Source: HGM04593 sp045660825 (lineage in GTDB: Bacteria; Bacteroidota; Bacteroidia; Bacteroidales; Bacteroidaceae). From it: a stretch of DNA of 32,686 nucleotides. Within the stretch, counting starts at the first letter, position 1; each line of letters begins with the position of its first letter. The notes under the pieces are model-generated. The model was not told where the DNA came from. It searched no databases and saw nothing but the letters and a program-made list of their open reading frames with translations. This document shows positions 14,788-23,372 of this stretch, piece by piece. Position numbers and translations under genes: made by a program. The stretch lies in NCBI GenBank assembly GCA_045660825.1, contig JAZREN010000017.1, forward strand, positions 1 to 32,686, given 5' to 3'.

Positions 14788-16083
14788 ATGATGTTAAAGA
14801 AATTATTTGGATTCAATCCGGAACAGACGACCGTAAAAACAGAGATTGTTGCAGGTGTGACAACGTTTCTTACCATGTCGTACATTCTTGCGGTGAACCC
14901 TGCAATGTTCAGCGCTCTCGATGGAATGCCCGGCGGTGCTGTATTTACCTCAACCGCTTTGGCTGCTATCATTGGTTGCCTTGCAATGGCTTTCATTGGT
15001 AAATTGCCTTTTGGCTTGGCTCCGGGCATGGGGCTTAACGCTTTCTTTGTTTATTCCGTGTGTCTTGGTATGGGATATCCATGGCAGTTTGCTTTGACGG
15101 CTGTGCTAATTGAGGGTGTGATATTCATTATTCTTACACTTACCAACGTGCGCGAGGCTTTTGTGAACGCAATTCCCATGCACTTGAGGAATGCCATTGG
15201 TGCCGGCATAGGACTTTTTATCGCTTTCATAGGCTTGCATAGCGGTGGGCTTATAGTAGCCGACCCTGCAACTTTGGTTACACTTGCCGACATTACATCG
15301 GGTCAGGCATTGCTTGCTCTTATCGGTATTGTAATTACCGGAATATTGTATGCCAAGAGAGTGCCGGCGGCAATCCTGCTTGGTATCATCATTACAATGC
15401 TTATAGGTATTCCCGGTGGCATTACTGAGTTCAAGGGTGTTCTCTCGGCTCCACAGTCGATAAAGCCTATTTTCTGTCAGTTTGAGTTCAAGCATATATT
15501 CTCGCTCGACATGCTTGTGGTGGTGTTCACATTCCTCTTTATTGACCTGTTCGATACGGTAGGTACTCTCATTGGTGTGTGTGGCAAAGCGAATCTGGTT
15601 GACAAGGATGGCAACATCTACAGGGTGAAGCATGCGTTCATGGCCGACTCCATTGCAACGACAGCCGGTGCTGTGCTTGGCACTTCAACAACCACGACAT
15701 ACGTGGAGAGTGCGGCCGGTGTTGCCGAGGGTGGACGCTCGGGCCTCACTGCATTTGTGGTTGCCGTGTGCTTTGCAGTTTCGTTGTTCTTCTCACCATT
15801 GTTCCTCTCAATTCCTGCGGCAGCAACAACAGCCGCGCTTGTGATTGTGGGTATGCTCATGCTGGAGTCAGTGAGAAAGATTCCCTTCAACGACTACTGC
15901 GAGTCAATCCCTGCATTCATCTGCATTGTAATGATGCCGCTTACCTATTCAATATCAAACGGTATAATGCTTGGCATGATTTCTTATGTGGTGCTGAATA
16001 TGCTTTGTGGCAAGTTGGACAAGATTACTCCTACAATGTACGTTCTGGCAGTATTGTTCATCCTTAAGTTTATCTTCATTTAA
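14788..16083 (+). CDS. NCS2 (AzgA-like) purine permease
   Basis: A 431-residue polytopic membrane protein of the NCS2/AzgA group. Diagnostic stretches include TEIVAGVTTFLTMSYILAVN near the N-terminus, GLAPGMGLNAFF in the first helices, and DLFDTVGTLIGV and TSTTTTYVESAAGVAEGGRS in the conserved core. About 12-14 membrane segments are visible. It should import guanine, hypoxanthine or adenine with protons; the exact base cannot be told. A second ATG follows directly at 14791. Downstream of the DUF5020 channel in one transcript, it forms a likely outer- and inner-membrane purine uptake pair, closed by a strong terminator. Confidence 0.9.
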   Translation: MMLKKLFGFNPEQTTVKTEIVAGVTTFLTMSYILAVNPAMFSALDGMPGGAVFTSTALAAIIGCLAMAFIGKLPFGLAPGMGLNAFFVYSVCLGMGYPWQFALTAVLIEGVIFIILTLTNVREAFVNAIPMHLRNAIGAGIGLFIAFIGLHSGGLIVADPATLVTLADITSGQALLALIGIVITGILYAKRVPAAILLGIIITMLIGIPGGITEFKGVLSAPQSIKPIFCQFEFKHIFSLDMLVVVFTFLFIDLFDTVGTLIGVCGKANLVDKDGNIYRVKHAFMADSIATTAGAVLGTSTTTTYVESAAGVAEGGRSGLTAFVVAVCFAVSLFFSPLFLSIPAAATTAALVIVGMLMLESVRKIPFNDYCESIPAFICIVMMPLTYSISNGIMLGMISYVVLNMLCGKLDKITPTMYVLAVLFILKFIFI

Positions 16084-16103
16084 GCGATAGCTTGGTATAC
16101 ATA

Positions 16104-16143
16104 AAAAATATTCCGCAGAGCATCGACTCTGCGGAATATTTTT
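16104..16143. terminator. strong bidirectional terminator
   Basis: A 17-pair perfect stem: arms 16104-16120 and 16127-16143, loop CATCGA, with A and T tracts at the ends. It separates the permease gene from the convergent hexosaminidase gene. Confidence 0.9.
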
Positions 16144-16163
16144 ATTCTCTCTTGTGCAAGCAA

Positions 16164-18143
16164 TTACTTGCTGTAGTTTGTAACCTTGAGGTTTGTAACC
16201 TTGCTACCAAAGTTACCTGTCTTCTCAAGTGGGAACACAAGTGTGCGTACATAGTACATCTTGTCCTTGCCACCTTCGTTGTGGTAGATTGTCTGCTTGT
16301 CGAGTGTCTCAATGAGCTTGCCGTTAACATAGAGCTTGGTCTCTTTCTCGTTACCGCTGATTATTACCTGTGCCTTCTCACCGGGGTAGAAACGGAAGTT
16401 GAAGGTGTTGAGGTAACCGTCGCGTGAGAAACCTATCTTGCCCTGTGCGGGGTCGGCAAGGTAGAACACTGCGTCGCGTGACTCAAAGAGGACTGTGCCG
16501 TTTGCCTCGTTCTTATACTCGATGTCGAATGATACGCTGTAGTCGAAACCAATCTCTCTGATACCGCTGTTTGCTGCAAGGTTGGTGTTTGCTGCGACAT
16601 TTGCAACCTCAAGGATTGTACGCTTCTCGCCGCTGAAGCGGCCTGCGATGTTCACGCCGGGAGCGTCGCTGAGTGCAAGACGTGCCTGGTTGAACTCTGC
16701 AAAAGGAACTGTTGGTTTTGGGCCTGTCCACATCTTCACGGCCATTGTCTGCATAGCAGGGTATACACGGTAGTGGATGTCCTTGCAGCTGATACCGTTG
16801 CCTGCGTGGTCGTTCCATACAGCGAATGAACCGCCCTTAATCTGCGGGTGCTTCTCATCGAACTTCTGGTTGCCAATCTGTGCAGGTGTCCAGCTGTCGT
16901 AGAGGAAGTTGCAGTTGAGGTAGTCATAATAGTAGCCTGCAGCAGGTACAATGTATGTGTAGCCGTCGGGGATGCTTACAACGTCATAACCGAGCTTCAT
17001 CATCTCAGTTGGGTCGGCATAGCCGTTGTACCATTCGTACATGAGTACGTTGTCAACCTTTACAGGGGTGTTGCCCTTTGCGTGTGTGAGTGCGCCCCAA
17101 ACGCAAGCCTGCTTGCCATACTTCTCGGCCTCGCGGATGCAGTGGTCGGTGAAGTAGCGGAACTTTTCAACAACAGCTGTGTCGCGGTTAGAGTACTCGT
17201 CGGTACCTACGTGGAAGCGTGGGCCGCGGAAAACAGGCTCCTCGCCGCCAAGGTACTCCATGAAGAGTGAATCGACGAATGTATATGTTGCAGGGTTGAA
17301 GAGGTCGAGGTGGTCGAGACCGTACTCCTTGCTGCCGAGCTCGGGTCGGTAGTGTACGAATGCCAATGAGTGAGCAGGAACATCGAACTCGGGGATAATC
17401 TCCACACCCACGCGCTCTGCATGCTTCTGCAACTCGATGAACTCCTCCTTTGTATAATAACCATCGCGTGAAGCAAGGCCTGGGAAGAAATCGCTCTCAA
17501 GACGGAATCCCGATGGTGTCTTTGCCCAGTCGTGACCGAAATACTGTTTGAAAGCATTGTCGTTGAGGTGGATGTGGAATGTGTTCATCTTGTAGTATGC
17601 CATGAAATCGACATACTCGTGCAAGAAACTGATGGGGATGAACTTGCGTCCGCAGTCGAGCATGAAGCTACGCATCTCGTAGTCGGGGTAGTCTACAATG
17701 TTACCCTTTGGAAGTTTGCCGCCGTTCTGCTCGGCAATCTGCAACAGTGTGCGTGTCGCCCAGATGGCGCCGCGCTCAGTTGTAGCCTCAATCTTTACAT
17801 TGTTTGCAATTGCAACCTTGTAACCCTCGTCGCCAAGCTTCTTGTTGTTCTTGAGAGAAATGAGGATGTCGCCTTTTCCGGCCTTACCTGCAGTAACTTC
17901 CAACTGTATACCGGTCATCTTGCGGTAGTCCTCGGCAAATAGTGTAGCAACCTCGGCAGCCTGTGGCTGTGACTTGCTGTACACAACCTTTGTTGCTTCG
18001 GTGATTTCAAACTCGCCTGTAGCGCCAACCCATTCACGCAGTTCGGGGATGACGAAAGGCTTTGCATTCTTGTTCTGTGCGTTGAGCTGCAGTGTAAAGC
18101 AGAGCATCAATGCTGTGAGCAGGAGTGTAAAACGAATTTTCAT
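16164..18143 (-). CDS. GH20 beta-N-acetylhexosaminidase
   Basis: A 659-residue exported enzyme. Signal peptide: IRFTLLLTALMLCFTLQLNAQ. An N-terminal GH20b-type domain (about 30-155) precedes the TIM barrel (about 160-490), with MRSFMLDCGRKFIPI, NTFHIHLNDNAF and the catalytic pair in FHVGTDEYS (Asp315-Glu316, Glu being the acid/base). The C-terminal part (about 510-659) looks like a concanavalin-type beta domain (FESRDAVFYLADPAQGKIGF, KLYVNGKLIETLDKQ), a possible sugar-binding module. It would remove terminal GlcNAc or GalNAc from host or microbial glycans in the periplasm or at the surface. The frame opens to 18200, but the promoter's -7 box is at 18198-18205, so the ATG at 18143 is right. 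Confidence 0.9.
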   Translation of the reverse strand: MKIRFTLLLTALMLCFTLQLNAQNKNAKPFVIPELREWVGATGEFEITEATKVVYSKSQPQAAEVATLFAEDYRKMTGIQLEVTAGKAGKGDILISLKNNKKLGDEGYKVAIANNVKIEATTERGAIWATRTLLQIAEQNGGKLPKGNIVDYPDYEMRSFMLDCGRKFIPISFLHEYVDFMAYYKMNTFHIHLNDNAFKQYFGHDWAKTPSGFRLESDFFPGLASRDGYYTKEEFIELQKHAERVGVEIIPEFDVPAHSLAFVHYRPELGSKEYGLDHLDLFNPATYTFVDSLFMEYLGGEEPVFRGPRFHVGTDEYSNRDTAVVEKFRYFTDHCIREAEKYGKQACVWGALTHAKGNTPVKVDNVLMYEWYNGYADPTEMMKLGYDVVSIPDGYTYIVPAAGYYYDYLNCNFLYDSWTPAQIGNQKFDEKHPQIKGGSFAVWNDHAGNGISCKDIHYRVYPAMQTMAVKMWTGPKPTVPFAEFNQARLALSDAPGVNIAGRFSGEKRTILEVANVAANTNLAANSGIREIGFDYSVSFDIEYKNEANGTVLFESRDAVFYLADPAQGKIGFSRDGYLNTFNFRFYPGEKAQVIISGNEKETKLYVNGKLIETLDKQTIYHNEGGKDKMYYVRTLVFPLEKTGNFGSKVTNLKVTNYSK

Positions 18144-18197
18144 ATTAAAGTTATTATAGATTAAGATAAATTGAGGATATAAACTCACAATTTCCAA

Positions 18198-18205
18198 CAA
18201 AGATA
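18198..18205 (-). promoter_or_regulatory. -7 box of the hexosaminidase promoter
   Basis: The minus strand reads TATCTTTG, followed by a leader of about 45 bases to the ATG at 18143. No clear -33 TTTG box is seen. Confidence 0.5.
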
Positions 18206-18345
18206 GTGAATATTTCCCAATGCGTGGTAAAAAGTGTGTTATAAAATACGGGTATCTGCAGGGAATTGCACTTTTGGTGTGTGTTTGTGTAAATTTTGTG
18301 TAAAATGTGACTGTTTTTTATAATTATTTGTCAAAAATGTAGTAC

Positions 18346-18389
18346 CTTTGCAATCCTTTTGCGAAAATGGGCTGCGCTCGTGGTAAAAC
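18346..18389 (+). repeat. 44-base direct repeat, copy 1, with promoter box
   Basis: Begins CTTTGCA and includes TGCGAAAATGGGCTGCGCTC and GTGGTAAAAC; it matches the copy at 18427-18470 at 42 of 44 positions. It overlaps a perfect -7 box TACCTTTG (18343-18350), so the repeat is the -7 region plus the first transcribed bases. Confidence 0.75.
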
Positions 18390-18426
18390 ATTAGAGTAAA
18401 CTCTATGTTTAACTCGCTTGCACCAT

Positions 18427-18470
18427 CTTTGCACTCCGTTTGCGAAAATGGGCTGCGCTCGTGGTAAAAC
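18427..18470 (+). repeat. 44-base direct repeat, copy 2
   Basis: Second copy, 81 bases from the first. Its -7 equivalent is CATCTTTG, so the first base of the box is changed. Between the copies is TTAGAGTAAACTCTA, a short dyad. The repeats lie 235 bases or more before the PagL-like gene and could be its duplicated promoter. Confidence 0.75.
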
Positions 18471-18506
18471 GTCAGGCAATAATGTACATGTTGACTCAAT
18501 GCAGAC

Positions 18507-18587
18507 TGTCATCTCGAACCTTGTGTGAGAGATCTCATTATTAGCTTTTTGATAGATCCCTCGTCGCTACGCTCTGTCGGGATGACA
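18507..18587. repeat. 81-base MITE/REP-like palindromic repeat
   Basis: Starts TGTCATCTCGAAC and ends GGGATGACA, with terminal TGTCATC/GATGACA inverted repeats and inner GAGATCTC-like and GATCCCTCG segments. I know similar short dispersed elements from Bacteroidetes genomes. A related sequence is at 20126. The rest of 18144-18704 is AT-rich spacer with no further gene. Confidence 0.5.
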
Positions 18588-18704
18588 TTAACCGGAGGAG
18601 ATACGGGTCAAAGGCGATGTTGTTACTAAAAATAAAAGAAAAAACAAGTGTTTATCCCATTTGCTAAACATTGAAAAACAGAAACAAATCAATCACAAAT
18701 ACAA

Positions 18705-20021
18705 ATGAAACGTTTTCTATTATTGGTACTGGGTGCAGTACTTTTCTCAAACACTGTGTCTGCACAGGACTACAGTACAGGTGATGACAGGTTCTCACTC
18801 AAGGTGCAGCCTTTTGTGGGAGGTTATCTTTCTCCAAACGGAAATTTGGAGACTATCAATCCATCGGCTCCTGCCGGTGTGAACTTCGGTTTTGAATTTC
18901 CATCCAATCAGCAGCGCCCTTGGCAGCAATATTTGAACAACTCTACACTTGGTGTGGGTGTTTCATATATTGATTTGGGTGATAAGGTGATGGGCAAGAC
19001 TGTCTCTGTCTATCCTTATATCATGATTAATTGCGTACGTACAAAGCATTTTGAGCTTGGTATAAAGTTGGCTTCAGGTCTTGCATACTGTTCTGAGACC
19101 TATTGGACAAATGAACGTGAAGGGGAAAATCCTGAATATACAGACAAGCCAAATGTTAGCAATAGAGACAATCCAAAGGCACACTACACCTTCGGATCTC
19201 ACTTGAATGCCTACCTGTGTGGTGGCGTGAACCTTAATTTCCCGCTTACACGTAACCTGGCGCTCAATGGTGAGATTGGTTTCTTTCACATGAGCAACGG
19301 CCGTATAATGGAGCCTAATATGGGCGCCAATGTGCTCTATGGCGGTGTCGGTTTGATTGCGACCATCAACCCCGAGGAAGAGGAGAAAGAACCGATACAT
19401 TTCCCAGACCTGCCATATCGTTGGAGCCTGAATGTTACTATTGCTGCCGGTTCACAGTCGGCCGACCTCACCGATGGACGTAACTTCCTCATCAATACAT
19501 TCCATCTGGGTGCTGTATACAATGTTTGCAACTGGTATGGTATCGGTCTTGGAGCCGATGTGTTCTTCAATGATGCTATCGGCAAAGAGACAAATCGCGG
19601 TCTTTTCCGCACAGATGTCGAGTACAAGCAGTCGGACAAGATTCGTGCAGGTGTCAGCATCAACAACGAGTTGCAGTTCGGCCGTGTTACAGCAATGGTT
19701 GACTGGGGTGTATATCTCTACAACCCTGCGCGCAACTTCTACAATCACGACCATCCGATATACGGTCGCGGCAAGCGCCCATTGTTCTACAAGATGCACT
19801 CAGCCGGCTCAGACGAGGCATGGCACTATATCCGTTTCGGTGTGAAGTGCCGCGTATGGGACAATATCTATGTACAGGCATTGGCTAAGACACACATGCA
19901 CATTGCCGAGCAGATTGAGTTCGGTGTTGGTTACAACATTCCTTTCGTGAGCAAAAGCAAGCGCCGCGACAGCAAGGATATTGTTTTCCATAACCGCGAG
20001 GGCTGGTGGAACAATTATTGA
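18705..20021 (+). CDS. PagL-like outer-membrane acyloxyacyl hydrolase
   Basis: A 438-residue outer-membrane protein; signal peptide LLLVLGAVLFSNTVSAQ. The first half (about 30-225) resembles PagL, the lipid A 3-O-deacylase barrel, with the catalytic-type motif FFHMSNG (His195, Ser197) followed by PNMGANVLYGGVGL. A charged linker (NPEEEEKEP) leads to a second half (about 240-425) with more barrel-like strands and no such His-x-Ser motif. Single-barrel PagL is roughly half this length. It would trim acyl chains from lipid A or related lipids in the outer membrane. It stands alone between repeats and a strong terminator; the upstream promoter repeats may serve it. Confidence 0.75.
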   Translation: MKRFLLLVLGAVLFSNTVSAQDYSTGDDRFSLKVQPFVGGYLSPNGNLETINPSAPAGVNFGFEFPSNQQRPWQQYLNNSTLGVGVSYIDLGDKVMGKTVSVYPYIMINCVRTKHFELGIKLASGLAYCSETYWTNEREGENPEYTDKPNVSNRDNPKAHYTFGSHLNAYLCGGVNLNFPLTRNLALNGEIGFFHMSNGRIMEPNMGANVLYGGVGLIATINPEEEEKEPIHFPDLPYRWSLNVTIAAGSQSADLTDGRNFLINTFHLGAVYNVCNWYGIGLGADVFFNDAIGKETNRGLFRTDVEYKQSDKIRAGVSINNELQFGRVTAMVDWGVYLYNPARNFYNHDHPIYGRGKRPLFYKMHSAGSDEAWHYIRFGVKCRVWDNIYVQALAKTHMHIAEQIEFGVGYNIPFVSKSKRRDSKDIVFHNREGWWNNY

Positions 20022-20040
20022 TTGACTTTGATATAACAAA

Positions 20041-20080
20041 TAGGCCTTCAGGTTTGACGAACCTGAAGGCCTATTTGTTT
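20041..20080 (+). terminator. terminator of the PagL-like gene
   Basis: TAGGCCTTCAGGTT (20041-20054) pairs perfectly with AACCTGAAGGCCTA (20060-20073), loop TGACG, followed by TTTGTTTT. Confidence 0.9.
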
Positions 20081-20125
20081 TGGTAATAATATAGCAGTTG
20101 GCCAACGTTCTGAAAAACGTGAAGA

Positions 20126-20241
20126 TGTCATGTCGACCGTAGTGGAGACATCTCGTTTGCTGTAGTATAGATTCTTTGACTGCGTCCGGACGTGTTGTTG
20201 AGAGTTTGCCCGAAAAACAACATTTTGAGTCAGAATCTATA
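20126..20241. repeat. degenerate repeat related to 18507-18587, plus hairpin arms
   Basis: TGTCATGTCGACC with GGAGACATCTCG resembles the left part of the 81-base repeat at 18507. Adjacent TATAGATTCT (20166-20175) and AGAATCTATA (20232-20241) form a perfect 10-base inverted repeat around 56 bases. No gene is seen in 20081-20282. Confidence 0.4.
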
Positions 20242-20282
20242 TCATAGCTTCTGCTTTTTTATTCATGCTGTCTTTGCCGGCA

Positions 20283-21089
20283 TCATCTGCTTCTGTCTCT
20301 GAGTTCCCAGAAAGCAACAGCTGCTGCGGCGGCAACGTTGAGTGAGTCGACATTGTGCGACATTGGTATACGCACCACATGCGTGGCCTTTGCGATCGTT
20401 TCTGCGGGGAGACCGTCGCCTTCGGTGCCCATGATGATGGCGAGTTTGGGAAGGGTGGTGAGCGAGGGGTGGTCAATGGGGATGGAGTCATCGGTCAGCG
20501 CCATTGCCGCAGTGGCAAAACCAAGTGAGTGCAGTTGTTCTATGCCGCCGTCGAGCCAACTCCATGGTACAAGGAACACGCTGCCCATCGACACGCGCAC
20601 GGCGCGGCGGTTGAGCGGGTCGCACGAGTTGCGGGTGAGCAGCACGGCGTCGATACCCAATGCTGCGGCAGAACGGAAAATGGCGCCGATGTTTGTGGTG
20701 TCTACGACTCCGTCAATGACAACAATGCGGCTTGCACCCTGGCAAATATCCTCGACCGGCGGTTCTATTGGGCGGCGCATGGCACAGAGCACGCCGCGTG
20801 TGAGGGTGTAGCCTGTCAGGCTTGCCAGAAGGTCGCGGCTGCCGGTGTAGATAGGAATATCGCCGCAGCGTGCAATTATGTCGGCTGCATCGCCGTTGAT
20901 GTGCTTCTGCTCACACATAAGGGCCAATGGTGTGTAGCCGCTGTTAAGGGCTACGTTGATGACCTTGGGGCTCTCGGCAATGAAGATGCCTTTGCCTGGT
21001 TCGTACTCGCGACGCAATTGTGCCTCGGTAAGTGTTCCGAAGAGTTCGCAGCCGGGGTGGTCGAGGGTGGTTATTTCTATGATGGGCAT
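20283..21089 (-). CDS. SpoU/TrmH family RNA 2'-O-methyltransferase
   Basis: A 268-residue enzyme. The three SPOUT motifs are clear: DTTNIGAIFRSAAALG (motif 1), LAIIMGTEGDGLP (motif 2) and IPMSHNVDSLNVAAAAAV (motif 3), which form the knotted SAM-binding site. An N-terminal substrate-binding part (about 1-100) precedes them. It should methylate a ribose in rRNA or tRNA; the target base is not evident. The frame extends to 21134, but the promoter's -7 box lies at 21111-21118, so the ATG at 21089 (MPIIEITTLDHPG) is the likely start. Monocistronic, divergent from the glutaminase operon. Confidence 0.9.
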   Translation of the reverse strand: MPIIEITTLDHPGCELFGTLTEAQLRREYEPGKGIFIAESPKVINVALNSGYTPLALMCEQKHINGDAADIIARCGDIPIYTGSRDLLASLTGYTLTRGVLCAMRRPIEPPVEDICQGASRIVVIDGVVDTTNIGAIFRSAAALGIDAVLLTRNSCDPLNRRAVRVSMGSVFLVPWSWLDGGIEQLHSLGFATAAMALTDDSIPIDHPSLTTLPKLAIIMGTEGDGLPAETIAKATHVVRIPMSHNVDSLNVAAAAAVAFWELRDRSR

Positions 21090-21110
21090 TGTTTTTCGCT
21101 TTTCTTTCTG

Positions 21111-21143
21111 CAAATTTATGACTATGTGTGGCAAGCACGCAAA
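21111..21143 (-). promoter_or_regulatory. promoter of the SpoU-type methyltransferase
   Basis: On the minus strand TTTG (21143-21140), 21 bases, then TAAATTTG (21118-21111). The predicted start near 21104 supports translation from the ATG at 21089. Confidence 0.6.
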
Positions 21144-21160
21144 TTTTATACTCCTTTATT

Positions 21161-21193
21161 TTTGTAAAAAATAATTTTTTTAAATTATCTTCG
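21161..21193 (+). promoter_or_regulatory. promoter of the glutaminase operon
   Basis: TTTG at 21161-21164, 21 bases, then TATCTTCG at 21186-21193, one mismatch to TAnnTTTG. It leaves a leader of about 50 bases to the glutaminase ATG. Confidence 0.5.
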
Positions 21194-21252
21194 CGTTGTA
21201 ATATGTATGTTGCAATGAGTGTGCATTTTGCGCAGTTGCGAAAATTGGGAAA

Positions 21253-22167
21253 ATGGATTATCAGAAACTTCTTGAAGATATATACACACAGGTATTGCCG
21301 CTTGCCAATGAAGGTAAGGTGGCCGATTACATACCTGCGCTTGCAAAGGTGGCGCCCGAACATTTTGGCATGTGCCTGAGTAAAGTGGATGGTGAGGTAT
21401 TCGCGATTAAGGATGCCGATGTGCGTTTTTCAATACAGAGTATCTCAAAGGTGTTTGCTTTGGCGATGTGTCTGGCTGTGAAGGGCGAGACGCTGTGGAA
21501 GAGAGTGGGCAAGGAGCCTTCGGGCACGGCGTTTAATTCGTTGGTGCAGCTTGAGGTGGAGCACGGCATTCCACGCAATCCGTTCATCAATGCGGGAGCG
21601 TTGGTGTTGGCCGATATAATGCTTACGTCGTTTGAGAACCCCGAGGAGAAATTCCTCTCTTTTGTGCGCGAATTGTGTGGCAATGACACTGTCGATTATA
21701 ACAACGAGGTTGCGCTGTCGGAGCGTGAGGCCGGTTTCCTGAATGCTGCGATTGTGAACCTGTTGAAGTATCACAAGAATATAGAGTGCGACGTGGAGCG
21801 TGTGTTGTGCTTCTATCTGCAGATGTGTTCGGTTGAGATGAGTTGCAGGGAATTGGCGAAGGCTTTTTTGGCATTTGCCGACCATGGCGGTGAGTTCTGT
21901 CATGCGGGGATTGAGTTGACACGTTCGCAGATCAAACGAATGAATGCAATAATGCAGACATGTGGTTTTTATGACGAGGCGGGTGAGTTTTCCTATCTGG
22001 TGGGCTTGCCGGGAAAGAGTGGTGTAGGTGGCGGCATTGTGGCTATACACCCTCACCGCTATGCAGTGGCGGTGTGGAGTCCGCGACTGAATAGCAAGGG
22101 TAACTCGGTGATGGGAATGAAAGCGTTGGAGATTCTGACGACGGAAACAAGTGAGTCAATATTCTGA
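21253..22167 (+). CDS. glsA: glutaminase (serine-dependent GlsA type)
   Basis: A 304-residue enzyme, the usual length for GlsA. It hydrolyses glutamine to glutamate and ammonia. The beta-lactamase-like Ser-x-x-Lys site is seen in FSIQSISKVF (Ser63, Lys66), followed by PRNPFINAGALV, a family hallmark, and the C-terminal GLPGKSGVGGGIVAI. There is no signal peptide, so it is cytoplasmic. As first gene of an operon with a periplasmic asparaginase, a porin and a C4-dicarboxylate exchanger, it fits a nitrogen- and acid-handling role: ammonia and acidic amino acids are made from amides. Confidence 0.95.
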   Translation: MDYQKLLEDIYTQVLPLANEGKVADYIPALAKVAPEHFGMCLSKVDGEVFAIKDADVRFSIQSISKVFALAMCLAVKGETLWKRVGKEPSGTAFNSLVQLEVEHGIPRNPFINAGALVLADIMLTSFENPEEKFLSFVRELCGNDTVDYNNEVALSEREAGFLNAAIVNLLKYHKNIECDVERVLCFYLQMCSVEMSCRELAKAFLAFADHGGEFCHAGIELTRSQIKRMNAIMQTCGFYDEAGEFSYLVGLPGKSGVGGGIVAIHPHRYAVAVWSPRLNSKGNSVMGMKALEILTTETSESIF

Positions 22168-22247
22168 CGTGTGAAAAAGTGTTGCCGTTTCAACCTTTTG
22201 GGCTTTGGGCGGTTAAATGGAATAGGTTATCATTTAATTTTTATATT

Positions 22248-23360
22248 ATGACAATGTTCAAACGTTTTGTAACAGTGGTTGCTGCCATGCTTTTGGTTGC
22301 GACAGTGGGTTTTGCACAGGCCAAAGAGTTGCCTAAAGTATATATTCTTGCCACAGGCGGTACAATTGCCGGCTCAGGCAGTTCGGCAACGAACTCCAAT
22401 TACACTGCCGGACAGGTTGCCATTGGCACACTGATTGATGCTGTGCCTGCAATGAAGGAGATTGCCGACATTGAGGGTGAGCAGGTGGTGAACATTGGTT
22501 CACAGGATATGAGCAACGCTGTGTGGCTTAAACTTGCCGATAGGGTGAATGAACTGTTGCGCCGTCGCGATGTGGATGCAGTGGTAATTACCCATGGTAC
22601 AGATACCATGGAGGAGACTGCATTCTTCCTTAGCCTTACAGTAGATAGTGAGAAGCCTGTGGTGCTGGTTGGTGCAATGCGCCCATCGACCGCTATCAGC
22701 GCCGATGGTCCTGCAAACCTCTACAATGCAGTGGTAGTGGCGGCTTCGGCGGCTTCAAAGGACCGTGGCGTGCTTGTGTGCATGAACGGCAAGGTTTACG
22801 GTGCGGCCGATGTTACAAAGACAAATACAACAAGTGTTGAGACATTCCAGGCTCCCAACGCCGGTGCCGAGGGATATGTGAACAACGGCGAGGTGTTCTA
22901 TTACCGTGCCGTGGATGCCGATGGAGGCAAGAAGATGCACTATGTTCACAAGGGTGCTGTGTATGCAAAGACACGCGACCTGCACTTTGACGTGTCAAAT
23001 CTCAAGGAACTGCCAAAGGTTGGTATAGCATATGGTTATTCCGATGTTGACCGCGTTGTGGTGGATGCTTTGGTTGAGAAGGGTTACAAGGGTATTGTAT
23101 ATGCCGGTGTCGGTAACGGCAACATCCACAAGAACGTGTTCCCGGCTCTTGAGGAGGCACGCAAGGATGGCGTGATTGTTGTGCGCTCGTCACGTGTGCC
23201 TACTGGTGCTACGACACTCGATGCCGAGGTTGACGATGCAAAGTATGGTTTCGTGGCATCTTGGGATTTGAACCCGCAGAAGGCGCGCATTTTGCTTATG
23301 CTTGCACTCACAAAGACCCACGATTGGAAAAAGATTCAGGAATATTTCAATAATTTCTAA
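22248..23360 (+). CDS. ansB: type II (periplasmic) L-asparaginase
   Basis: A 370-residue enzyme. Signal peptide: RFVTVVAAMLLVATVGFAQ. The two catalytic signatures are intact: LATGGTIAGSG (nucleophile Thr39) and THGTDTMEETAFF (Thr-Asp pair with nearby Lys/Glu). It converts asparagine to aspartate and ammonia in the periplasm. The frame is open upstream to 22179, but only the ATG at 22248 gives a signal peptide at the N-terminus (a further ATG lies at 22254). It follows glsA by 80 bases and precedes the porin gene by 12, so it is in the same operon; the aspartate produced is a natural substrate for the Dcu exchanger. Confidence 0.95.
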   Translation: MTMFKRFVTVVAAMLLVATVGFAQAKELPKVYILATGGTIAGSGSSATNSNYTAGQVAIGTLIDAVPAMKEIADIEGEQVVNIGSQDMSNAVWLKLADRVNELLRRRDVDAVVITHGTDTMEETAFFLSLTVDSEKPVVLVGAMRPSTAISADGPANLYNAVVVAASAASKDRGVLVCMNGKVYGAADVTKTNTTSVETFQAPNAGAEGYVNNGEVFYYRAVDADGGKKMHYVHKGAVYAKTRDLHFDVSNLKELPKVGIAYGYSDVDRVVVDALVEKGYKGIVYAGVGNGNIHKNVFPALEEARKDGVIVVRSSRVPTGATTLDAEVDDAKYGFVASWDLNPQKARILLMLALTKTHDWKKIQEYFNNF

Positions 23361-23372
23361 AATAACTGTTTT

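Noticed and set aside
18346..18470. Possible CRISPR array.
   Set aside because: There are only two repeats, with a 37-base spacer containing a dyad, promoter boxes in the repeats, and no cas genes.
18239..18499. An 86-residue minus-strand frame with an internal peptide repeat (FYHERSPFSQ twice).
   Set aside because: The peptide repeat only mirrors the duplicated promoter DNA; there is no signal, family or start support, and it overlaps promoter boxes.
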